Origin: Clavelina lepadiformis
Lineage: Eukaryota; Chordata; Ascidiacea; Aplousobranchia; Clavelinidae
Direction: 5' to 3'
Length of the DNA: 64,000 bases
NCBI RefSeq assembly: GCF_947623445.1
Contig: NC_135246.1
Coordinates: 12,445,856-12,509,855, forward strand
Part shown: in pieces, positions 38,501 through 49,044 of the stretch
Numbering within the stretch: the stretch's first letter is position 1
Layout of the letters: each line of letters begins with the position of its first letter
The notes under the pieces: generated by a model
What the model saw: the letters and a program-made list of their open reading frames with translations, nothing else
Told to the model about the DNA's origin: nothing
Database searches by the model: none
Position numbers and translations under genes: made by a program

Positions 38501-40779
38501 TGCAAAAAATGTCACTTGTGGTTTCACATTTCAATGAGAAATCTTGGCCTATTTATTTACATAATAATCACCTCAAAGCTCAAATAGTGATAGCCTAATG
38601 AAGCTTGTTTCATTTTCAATACTAGTCTAGACTCACAATTAGCTGTTAAATCACCTAGGTTTTACTTAGTCATTGACTCATTTTCAGCGATTTTAGCAAA
38701 CAGTTGCGAAGTTTTCTGCCTATGTCATTTAATACACTGTTGATGCTTAACTAACAAAAGCACAAATTTGTATCAGCAATTTATCAGCAGCAATGTTAAC
38801 TCTTGATCAACAAGATAAAATCTTTCCAACGATAAGTGAAGGATAAAGCAGCACAGCAACCAGCCAGACATTTTACATTTAGAAAGAATAATTACTTACA
38901 GATTTTTTTTGATTTCATGTTAACAAATTCTTGTTAATATAAAGAGTGCTCTAAATAACCAAACACAAAAATTTTTTTCAAACTACCCTGGTAAACGATA
39001 GCATATTGATTAAAAACAAATATGAGATAAAATAGATCTCTGTATGAACAGGGTGTACTGATTTTAAATTTGATGTATTGATATATCTGTGCAAAGATGG
39101 TTTTGAGATGAGATGACAATGTTCTTAAATTCATAATATGCAGTTTGACCTAAAGTTGATATTTATTGTGAAAACATCACTTTATAAGCGTGATTTCATG
39201 TACAGAGAAGTGACAGCGGCACTTAAAAGTGGTAAAATGGTTAATGGTTAATGGTTAAATGGTAACTTTAAAATGGTAATTATAACAAAATTAATTTAAC
39301 AAGTTTTTTGTTGTGTTTTGCAATTGTCACTTTTTATTGTTAACAGCTCAATAATTTGGTATATGTTCTGCTGCAAATCTTTTTTTTTGAAGTGTGCATG
39401 TCTTAGCAAAAAACACACACGTACTAGTGTTGAATTCATAACAGCATGGAAGTTTTCCGTCTTGTTACATTAGAAATGACATGATGATACCAAACAACAG
39501 ATGTACCCAAAAAGTGACTTTTTTTCCAATGAAATCTACAACTAGTACAGCAATGTTTTTGGAAATCTTTTTATACCAACGCACAACTGTGTAAACCTTG
39601 CTAAGACAGGTTTATTTCCATTATATATCAAAATACCTAGAATTGGCGTTTATTATCTACAGGGTCTTTTGAGTTAGCTGCCCAAGAAAAAACAGATTCG
39701 ATCTAGAGTTGGACCTTTTCAGAAACATGTATTCTTTGTGTATTAGTCCTTTAAAAATGATGTGACTGTGTTTTTGGTATTGGCTAGCCACTGATTTTTT
39801 CTGTTCTGATTTATAACAATAACATGTTGTCATTAAAAGTAATATTCTTTTCATAATATTAATGGTTGTTAAGCTTTTTGAGACTTGCCCCCTTTGACGA
39901 TGCCAAAAAAGCTCACTGCAAAATCCAAAAACATTATAAAGAACAACAAGTTGTTTGCATGTAACTTTCATCAATGGGCTTCTTTTTTGAAACCAAATGT
40001 TTGACAACCAACAGCAATTGAGGTTGGTTATGAAATAATCAAGCCAGCAGTTAAAACGTTCAGTGAAACAATCCAGCTTGGTTGTGAAAGCATGTTTAGT
40101 CATAACTTAGAGAGTTTGTCATTTCTTGTGCCCCCTTATGAACCAGTGGCCTAGACAAAGGTGATAATTAATTTATGAAAGAAACAGTGTGATTTATAAC
40201 AATGAGAATTTGCAATTTCCTTGTATGTAACATATGTGATAAACCAGAAAAGACATGCCTATAATAATTGTTATAAAATAATTGAACACAATGGTTGACC
40301 ATCACACTGGTTTTTGTTTGCAAGGTCATTGGTTTTGTTTTCAACTGATTAGTTCTGGACACCCGCCGCTGTCTGTTCATATCAAGCCCTTTTTCCTATT
40401 GTAGTTAACTTAGACATTTTAGAAACTCATTTCATTTTCACTTTGATTATGGACTGAGATAGGCCAAATTCCAAAACATATCAGCAATTTGTTTCTGTAA
40501 ATAAACAAATGTGTCTCTTTGTACTGATTTTTGCTGACAAACAAAAATGTCAATTAAAATATATTTACTTTTTAAATGACTACTAGACTTCGTCATGTCC
40601 TGTGCATATTAGTGCAGAGCTATAAACTGTTAAGGTTGTTAGTCCATCACTCAGATTGGCACTGTTCCAATAAGCTTTCTGATCACATTTACTGTAGAAA
40701 ATTGTAAATGCCTGTGGTTATTTATCCAATCTTGTAATTAAAACTTTTTCCATGTTCAGTTGTTATAAGAAATTGTACA
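35546..40779. other. long gene-free spacer
   Basis: No supported gene was found in 5.2 kb. It contains a hAT-like right end near 36000-36107 (gcgaccatacatatcttatg and a ggtttgagaacctctg terminus) with a 32-bp palindrome at 36055-36086 (gatactacatta / taatgtagtatc). A TGACGTCA site lies near 37789. Some of the region just before 40780 may be promoter or 5' UTR of the RNF4-like gene. Confidence 0.45.
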
Positions 40780-43700
40780 ATGACACAGTCTGATGAAAGT
40801 TCACTTATTAGCTTGACCGATGAGCCACTAGTAGTGGATTTAAATGCAAGGTAAGGAAAATGAGTTTGGTCATTATAAATGACCATTTCAATTGTTTACG
40901 CATATGTGTCTCTCCTAATCAATAATCTCAATCAATACAAAGAATTTTTTCACCAGCATTTATTTATATGCTGCTGCTAATAATCTTGTTAGTTTACCAA
41001 AAATACAAATGAACCAAGTCTGAAAAATGAAACTCTATGTATGAAAATGAAAGTTTGCCTCATTTTATGGACATTTGTTGGTCATACTTAGACGACGACG
41101 GCGGCGGCGTATTAGATCAACTACGTCCAATGGAAGTGGCGACGTGATTGTTATTGACTCACCAGCTGAAGTGTCTAATCCTGTTGCACCACGAAGAAGA
41201 AGAAGGCAACGCAGAAGTAATGGGGACAGTGTAGGTAAGAATTTCGGGTTATATATCTCTTTCCGATATATTTTTTTACAATGTTGATGGTACTTTTCAA
41301 TTCAAGTATTACTTACAGAAATTGGGTAACTTAATTAGTAACTAATATTATTATTATTATTAGTAGTAGTAATGTTGATCAACACTCATCAAGCAGCAGT
41401 TCGCAGACCACTAGCTACATTTGGGGCAAACAAAATGATTAAAATTTGTTACAACATTAAAGCTAAGCAATAAAAGGTTATTGATGCCTAATATGAAAGT
41501 CGAACCATCGGGCTGAAAGCTGCGACATGAATAGTTTAGCTCGAATAGTTTTCAATTTTTGTAGTAGAATGGAAGTGCATCCAAAATATACAGGTTTGCT
41601 TGAATCGGCTGGAACCACTGTTAAGATCGCTTGGATCGCTTTCGACGAATCATGTTTTTAGGATTGTTTGCGGACAACTTAAAAATCGTTTTGAAAGCTA
41701 TAAATTAGGCTTTTGCTGTTACAGCTATAACTATTACTTACTTCATTGATAAATTGTTGGAATAAATAACACTGGCCAACAAAAAAAACATTTTTTTTGA
41801 GTGCCAAAGATATTTTGATGGTTTCTGGGTAATTTTGGGCTGCTGAGTCCGAAAATAACATTCGTTTCTTTGAATTGGCTCTAGTTTTTGAGATATCGAT
41901 GTTTTTTATTTTTGACGAGAGAAAAATCGTTAACTTTAGTATCTGCCAATTGTGAACACAAGCATCAGTAAAATGCATATTGGAAATGTCTCTTAGGCAG
42001 TATGCATTACTTATTTTGGACCAGATACTCCACTATGTCTATTTGTTATTGTAGCATCCCATTACTTCAGAAACAAGGCATTGAAAACACTCCATTTTCG
42101 GCATCATTCTGATAAGCTACAGTTTCTTTGTATTGTTCACCACATGTACAGTGTAGAGTACTCCCTTCAGTTATCACATCATATCAATATCTCATTTTAT
42201 AGCTATATTGTTGTAGACTAAAGATGTTGTAATCAGAATTTAATAGTTCTGTAGCCAGAGAAAGGAATACCACGAGTCAAGTTCAAGCTATTGCTCACAT
42301 AAGTAAGTTTGGAAAACGTGGAGGTTTTTTGTAATTCAAGTGAGAATTGAGTTCATTAGTGGAAGTTTGACAATATGCTTAGGCCTTGTCACTGGGAGGA
42401 TGCATTTTCCTGTGACTGAATTGACAACCTGTCACATTTTCGTTCAGTATATATATGCTCTGCAAGTGAGAGCAGTGGAAGTGTGTTCGAAAGCAGTCCA
42501 TTCATTCCAGAGCCATTCAAGCAGGAGGAGCTGAGCGATCTTATCAGGGATCTCAACTTATCCAAAGAAGCAGCAGAAATTTTGGCATCCTGACTCAAAG
42601 ACAAAAACTGCCTTGGAACCGGAGCTTCAATAACATTCTACCGTACAAGAGAGAAAGAATTACTTCCGTATTTTAGCCAACAAGATGACCTTGTTTACTG
42701 CAAAGACATCGAAGGGCTTCTGCTGAAAATGGGAGTGCCACAATATAGACCTCAAGAGTGGCGCTTATTCATAGACAGTTCGAAAAGGAGTTTGAAATGT
42801 GTATTGCTACATAATGGTAACAGATATGCATCTCTCCCAATTGGCCACTCAACAAAACTAAAAGAAGAGTCAACAACATTAAAACGGTATTACAGAAACT
42901 GGATTATGACTCTCACCAATGGTAAATCTGTGTAGACTTGAAGATGGTAAATTTTTTGCTTGGCCAGCAAAGCGGATATACAAAATACCCATGTTTTATC
43001 TGCTTGTGGGATAGCCGAGCGCGCACTGATCACTGGGTGAAGAAAGGGTGGCCACTTAGAGATTCCATGAGAGTAGGTGAAGGTAACATCATAAATGAAC
43101 CTTTAGTTGCTAGAGAGAAGATCATCATTCCACCGCTGCACATAAAACTTGGTTTGATGAAGCAATTTGTGAAAGCCTTGCCTGCAACTGGGGATTGCTT
43201 CAACTATATTTGCAGAACATTTCCTGCTTTGACCATCGAAAAGCTTAAAGCAGGTATTTTTGATGGCCCTCAGATCCGCAAACTCATAAAGGATGTGTGT
43301 TTTGTGCAGTCCATGACAGACACAGAGTCTGCTGCTTGGCAATCGTTTGTTTTAGTCACACAGAACTTTCTTGGTAACCGAAAAGCTGAAAATTACCAAG
43401 AATTGGTGGAAGATATGCTTTCCAAGTTGAAAGATTTGGGTGTGAAGATGAGTATCAAGGTTCACTATCTCTTCAGCCACTTAGATCGTTTTCCTGCAAA
43501 CCTTGGTGATCTAAGTGAAGAGCAGGGAGAAAGGTTCCACCAGGACATTAAGGTCATAGAAGAGAGGTATCAGGGCAGGTGGGATGCCCATATGATGGCC
43601 GACTACTGTTGGAGTCTCCAACGTGACTGCTTGGCTGCATCACATTCCAGAAAGTCGTACAAAAGAAAATTTACAAGCATCGACTAATTTTTTTGTATTA

Positions 43701-46700
43701 CAGTACCGATATATGATTGATTAGCGTGCTTTGACAGCTTACTAAATGTACTTTGAGCGTTACTAAAAGTAGTGTTTGTGCTTTGACGTCGCCTGTTTTT
43801 GCGTTACAAAAATCTGTTGTTTACTGCTAACATCGCCTAAGTTTTATAATTTTTGCTTGATTTTCACATGAAACATGATTCGCGTAAAGAAGGCTCTTTG
43901 TGTTAACGATTGCGTCTTTAACAATATCGCATCAGAAATAGATGAATACTGTATGCACATGATTGAAAAGTCAGATGTAGACTCATCGAAGTTGTAGTAT
44001 AAAGAGAATTTTACCTATGTCAAAATTTGCGTATTTTTAGCACTTTTTGAAACAAAAACATGGAATATCTCAAAAACTAGAGCCAATTCGGAAAAACTAA
44101 TGCCATTTTTGGATTCAGCGACATAAAAATACCCTAAAACCGTTGAAACTTTCTTGGCACCAAAATGTGTGTTGACCAGTGATAATTAACATAAAACTTA
44201 AGTAAACCAGTATTAATATACCATAGTTTCTCTATCTTTCACTCCATTACTAAAATTAGTAAACAGAACTTAATAAACTATAAAGGGTAGAAAGCTGGGT
44301 TTGTTTAGGTTTGGTAAATATTTTGGATATTTTCAGCGTAATACTCATTATTATGATTTTTTCTAAAATTTCCAAGTACACTATGTGCACCCATTGATAT
44401 CTTATAACTATTTTACCATTAGTAAGCTATAAGTAGAATGCCAAAAAAAAACAAAAAAAAAATATTTATAGCTTTAAATGTGATCCAAACGAGCAGGCAA
44501 AGCAAACTTGGTCGTAGTGGTGGTTTAGGCGAACGTAAAACTTGGAAAGCACCCGCAGAGTGGTATGGGAGCAGAATCACATCCAAAAGTTGCCACCAAA
44601 AACATTCTTAATTGCTAAATTGTTGAATATAAACAATGATAGGTAAAGATTAAGGTGATTATGACTTCTGCAATTGTTGAGGTGTGTATGTGTGTGTTTT
44701 AGTTGTAACTAATCAGGGTCAGAAAAAAGTATTTGTATCAAGAACAGCGAAAGAAAAACGTGGACCTCGGAACAAGAGGTTTTGTTACCAAAAACCACAG
44801 AAAAACCTGCCATTGAATTGCAAAGAAAGTAGATTTCCTTTAAAAGAATATAATCTGAATAAAAGTTCATTTCTGCTATTATTATAATAATAATAATAAT
44901 AGCAGTAAAATCAATTGTCACAGCTGTTAATAATAATTAATCATTGCAGCTCAACCATGCTCAGTTCAATCGCAGTCGATTCAATTGCATTAAGCGGTGA
45001 ATAAATAGATAAATTAGTGTTCTACATTTAAAAAGATAATGTAATTTTAATGAACAAAAAGCATTTGCTTGTGTAGCCCTTAACCGCCCAGCTGTTTCAC
45101 GAAACACTATTACCTGACTGAGTGGCTCCTAGTGATCCAGGTCACGAAGAAGCTTTGTTGTTCCTCATACTGATTCAGATGAATTCGGATATGCTTACAT
45201 GCTTTAAGACAAAGCTAGTTAAGTGTAACTAAGATACAAAAGTCCAGCTACATGATTTCACCAACAAACTCTTTAACAGTAACCACTCTTTGCATAATAC
45301 AGATAACTGCACGTAGTGTGCTGTCAACCGTTGAGTCAAACCTGAATGAAGCACAAAATCTATGCCTAAAATTTAGGACTAAGATTCTGCACAACAATAA
45401 AACTAACGAAAAACTGTTTAGTGTTTACATACCTGTATCTGTTATTTTTTAATATGAGGTGATTATTAAAGGTAACGAACTAATGCAACAAGAAAAATCT
45501 ATTGAACTTCACTATTTCGCTAGAGACAGGTTTTGTGTCAAAATTATGAAATTTTGAATGAACTACTCTTTCTTTTAAGACAGTGCAAGTTTGAAACAAA
45601 ACGTAAAGTAAGATAGGAGAATACTATGAGTTTCGAGTCAATTGCCTTAAAGCTTATTGAGGTGTAAGCGGACAAAGATGGTTTCGGGTCCTAGAGACCC
45701 AGTTAATTGTTTAAGAGTTAAGTAAACTAGATCAAAATCTGAAATTCAGCTTTTGTCATTTAAGGAAGTGTTTTTCTCACACTTTGAACTTTCGTTTTAC
45801 TGCAATGGAAGACAATTCTCTTCTAAACGTGTTTGGTCCAGCAAATAACTCGGCATTTTTTTAATCAACTTACTGTTTCGTGACTGTTTTGTTGCAATGG
45901 TTGCTATTAATCTACCTTTTCCTTGTTTGTCATCATGGTAATAATTTTTACGGTTTAAAAAGAGCACGGTTTAAAAAGAGAGAAAGTGGCGTGTATTTTT
46001 GTCATCTTAATAATTGACATTTATTGTTGATGTAACAGAGTCCAAATCAGCATACGTTATTTTAAAAGTTGTCTAAATAATGTTATGTGATCTCATTTAG
46101 GCAATGAAGAAGGAGAAACATGTAGATTGATGCGTAAAGGATGATATATCATTGGCCAAACGATGCCCAATCGCCCATTTTGTAAAGTTTGCAGTTGGCC
46201 TATAGGCTATAATTGTGTTAAACCTTATTGCTGTTACAATTAACCTTAGTTGTTAATATAGCTTACATTCTAAGCACAATTCTTTTTCATAAATTGTTTA
46301 CGCAAGCCTAAACATTCAAATGATCAAACATAATAAATAAATGGTCAGACAGTCATCTCATAATCAAACTTAGGACAATGCATTGCTTAAAATTCTTACA
46401 ATGGTTTTGTATTTATCAGACTTTTTAAACACATTATGACAGGTCACCACAGTCCAAATTTTTCAATTTTGATTTTAAAAGGAATTGTTTCACAAGCTTT
46501 TCTTGTGATTGAATGAAAAGTTGAATGGTTCAAAGTTTTATGAAACAACTGTAGTATGCACATCTTAAATCGGGATCAGGATAGCCCATAAGTTTACTGT
46601 ACGTTATTAAAAGCTTTCTCTGGAGATTAAATTAGAATAATTGTCTTTGTCATCATTTGATCTGATAGTGCTTTGGCCACCTGGATTAGGTTGTTATCCA

Positions 46701-48499
46701 GAACTCACAGAACCTGTGCAGTTGGCCACGGGGTTGCGTTGGCATGGAGCCATTTGAATGCTGCTATTTTATTTGATTCATTTTGATTAGGTGAACTTTA
46801 GGTTTGTTTTAGAAAAAGTTTTAAGTTTAGTCCAGTTGTATAATTTCATGATCTGGTTTATATTGTGTTTTCCAATTGATTTCTTTTTGCAAAAGCACCG
46901 AAAATACAGTTATACAAATCGTGTTGTGCAGTAGATCAAGTAAGTATGCAGCATAAGTTAGTAACTTACAGTAGCTATTATTTTGAACAGTTTTGCCAGT
47001 GCAAAGGTTTAAATGAGATATTCACAGAATACACGCTTCTGCATAAAGATAATATGGATAAGATTAATTTTTTTGCTTTTCCCTTTTCTACAGTGTGTTA
47101 CATTTTGGTATTTAAATGAGTTTTAACGATATTCCGCGTTGTACATCTTGATCCAAATTTTAAGGAAACAAGCGAATGACGTGTACTCGGATACAACCAA
47201 AATGACCATTCAAGCGCTGACAGCTTTGCTGCGGTGTTTACAGTTACACTACTAGTCGATCATGCTGTACTGATGTTGCGTTCAAACAGTTGCCGATTGT
47301 TTATTAACTGAGCATAAATTCTTACCTATCCTGTTACCAACGGGTTATTGGTTTATCGACCAATTGGAGTCGTTTTACGTCGCTCTCTTCAACGATCAGC
47401 TGAACCGTCGGCTGACGTCACATTAGAGAAAAGAAATCAGCTGATTTCGCTTTTATTTATTCTTAACCGAATCATGCCCGAGCATGTAAAGCCGTTAGCA
47501 GAATACGTTGAACGTTGAATATGTGGCATTTTTGGTCTCATTTTGTAGATTACAGCTTAAGCGTAGAGTCAGCTTTCCTACCCTTCCGGGTAATCACGAA
47601 AGTTCAGTCAAATTCAAACGTGTGCAAATATGTCAAGCTATGAAATACTTAAGACAGCCGAAGAGGCTTTGTTAGAAATATGGCAAAGCGATGAATATGC
47701 CAGTGACGCGGAAACGTCAGACAGTGAAGCAGGTAACAATATTCGTAACTGGTAGCAATATTTGCTCCTTCTGATTGCGCCTAGTTAAGGAATACCCCGC
47801 TGTCTTTTTCTTGGGAAGAATCTTAGGTCCTGGTTTTGATATTTCCGACATTCGTGAGAGAAAAGTGTTGAAGTTTGTTAGCATTTGCTGCCAACTCGAA
47901 TTATTTAGGCCTAACAGAATTTTTCTAATAAACTTAGAAAGTTTGAAAACTGTTTAATTTTCTAGTTGACTTGACGTGCAACGATTCCGTAGAACTGGTT
48001 GACCTCACGACCCCGGCGAGTTTAATTCGGCCCCCCTTGAATCGAACGGTAAGCATCTTTGTGCTACTGTAGTTCAAGTTAATTGTCTTTCTTTGGTTGA
48101 CTCGATACATATAAATCTTTAGCAAAAACGAACTGATGCTGCTGGGTTGATAACCACAACCTCTGCGCCTAGACAGGACCTTCTTAGCCACGAAGATACT
48201 TCACCAATTTTAAAGTTAAATTGTCCCGTGTGTTTGGAACCCTTGCACTCGGTAAGTTGTTTTAAACGAATCTTAGAGTCTCTGTCGAGCTTAGGCTCTG
48301 TTGCAAAATCTGTTCTGAACATTTGTTAAACAATTTTCAGGTCATACGTGCAGGTCGAAAGATATGCTCCACAGTATGCGGCCACATATTTTGCAGAAGC
48401 TGCATAAAGCAGGCTGTGAGAACCTGCAAGAAGTGTCCTACCTGTCGAAAGAAATTAACTGAAAAGGGCTTTCACGATATTTTCCTACCAATTAGTTGA
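40780..48499 (+). CDS. RNF4: RNF4-like SUMO-targeted RING E3 ubiquitin ligase (5 exons, 194 aa, distal-start form)
   Basis: RNF4 binds poly-SUMO chains through tandem SUMO-interaction motifs (SIMs) and ubiquitinates the modified proteins through its C-terminal RING, mainly in the nucleus. Exons: 40780-40850, 41092-41234, 47966-48048, 48123-48251 and 48341-48499 (TGA); phases close. SIM-like cores are PLVVDL, DVIVID, VDLT and VELVDLT, separated by two arginine-rich blocks (RRRRRRIR and RRRRRQRR), similar in arrangement to the SIMs and arginine motif of vertebrate RNF4. The RING reads CPVC, CSTVCGHIFCRSC and CPTCRKK, and the tail FHDIFLP resembles the RNF4 end. Length is close to human RNF4 (190 aa). 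The 6.7-kb second intron carries a TIR transposon (41770-44181). An alternative first exon lies at 47630. The joining of distal and downstream exons is inferred from phase and similarity. Confidence 0.8.
41770..44181 (+). mobile_element. 2.4-kb DNA transposon with ~135-bp TIRs and a decayed transposase-like gene
   Basis: The ends cactggccaac and gttgaccagtg begin imperfect inverted repeats of about 135 bases. Both repeats contain gaattggctctagtttttg (inverted on the right) and a gtgccaa segment. Flanking ataa on both sides is a plausible 4-bp target duplication. The element sits in intron 2 of the RNF4-like gene, in the same orientation. Superfamily assignment is open: I do not recognise a catalytic triad or zinc finger beyond a Cys-x2-Cys motif in the ORF. 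Confidence 0.75.
42471..43687 (+). pseudogene. transposon-encoded protein, disrupted
   Basis: The frame opens near 42471 (SSGSVFESSPFIPEPF), is stopped by TGA at 42591, resumes in the same frame through MGVPQYRPQEWRLFIDSSKR (42729 onward), shifts frame near 42868, meets TAA at 42923, then runs 249 codons to 43687. The last part contains DLKMVNFLLGQQSG, YPCFICLWDSR, PPLHIKLGLMKQF, GERFHQD and ADYCWSL. I recall very similar uncharacterised proteins from insects and cnidarians, apparently a widespread repeat-encoded family (memory, not a search). CWDSR-type residues resemble EnSpm-like transposases only loosely. It has at least three lesions and should be inactive. Confidence 0.75.
44182..47412. 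other. rest of the large RNF4-like intron
   Basis: No certain exon was found. A 67-codon frame at 44684-44887 starts after a pyrimidine-rich acceptor (tgtgttttag) and is Lys/Arg-rich, but it cannot join the 47966 exon in phase by the obvious donor, so I leave it out. A run of taa repeats lies near 44880. Confidence 0.4.
47413..47420. promoter_or_regulatory. CRE-like site TGACGTCA upstream of proximal RNF4-like exon
   Basis: This full 8-bp CREB/ATF palindrome is 210 bp upstream of the alternative start at 47630. Its use is inference; the same 8-mer also occurs near 1519 and 37789. Confidence 0.3.
47630..47732 (+). CDS. RNF4: alternative first coding exon of the RNF4-like gene
   Basis: The exon opens ATG TCA AGC and encodes 34 residues rich in acidic and Ser/Thr positions (MSSYEILKTAEEALLEIW, then an acidic SDEYASDAETSDSEA stretch), followed by a gtaaca donor. 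It ends in phase 1, exactly as exon 2 of the distal form does, and so joins the 47966 exon to give a 157-residue protein with SIMs VDLT and VELVDLT and the full RING. This form lacks the arginine-rich blocks and two SIM-like motifs. It could instead be the only true start, in which case the 40.8-41.2 kb exons would belong to a separate or decayed copy. Confidence 0.65.
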
Positions 48500-48984
48500 T
48501 GTATCTGTCAAAATCATTGCGCCAGATTTTTTATCTGCTTTCACGTCACTGCCCTTTTTCGGATGCAGAGCCTTTTGGGCCGTGTTACCTTTTCTCCGAG
48601 TTGGTGCATTTTAATGCTGCTGTTAAATGCATTTTACTATACTATTTTGTAGAACTACCACTGAGATATTGCCTGACACAGACGTGTAAATGAGGGTAAA
48701 AATATTTTTTTGATATCTATGTTAATATTGGTGAAATTTACGGCATAATCTAAGATTAGCTGTGGTTGAAAATCTCGTTTAGGTTTCCATTTTCAAAATA
48801 TCCCAAAGCGTTATTGCAACTGTTATTTATTGTTTTTTGGAACTCTCGTTAACAACGGTTAACTATAGAGGGGAATTTTTCTTAAGTTCTTAATTTGTCG
48901 AATATTCTTCCATATCATCTTTGGGCGAATTGTTTGTATTGCTCTTTTTTCCTACTTTCCGGCTTGCTTTCTTTGTTTTACGCA

Positions 48985-48990
48985 AATAAA
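48985..48990 (+). terminator. poly(A) signal AATAAA of the RNF4-like gene
   Basis: AATAAA on the plus strand 486 bp after the RNF4-like stop. It is the clearest plus-strand signal before the ODAD3-like gene. Confidence 0.5.
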
Positions 48991-49021
48991 ATAGTCATTA
49001 GCAAACTAACGCAAGTCTAAT

Positions 49022-49027
49022 TTTATT
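49022..49027 (-). terminator. poly(A) signal AATAAA of the ODAD3-like gene
   Basis: AATAAA on the minus strand (TTTATT on plus), 17 bp beyond the ODAD3-like stop codon. It would give a very short 3' UTR. Confidence 0.55.
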
Positions 49028-49044
49028 GACTGCAAATCGCTCTG

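Larger units (their letters stand above)
48500..49044. other. convergent intergenic region
   Basis: This 545-bp interval separates the stop of the RNF4-like gene (plus) from the stop of the ODAD3-like gene (minus). It holds the 3' UTR of the former and opposed poly(A) signals near its right end. Confidence 0.7.

Noticed and set aside
41340..41375. attatt/agtagt simple repeats, possible regulatory array
   Set aside because: Ordinary microsatellite; similar taa runs occur near 44880.
44684..44887. Lys/Arg-rich 67-codon frame after a good acceptor, possible extra RNF4-like exon
   Set aside because: No strong donor keeps phase 1 into the 47966 exon, and it does not resemble RNF4.
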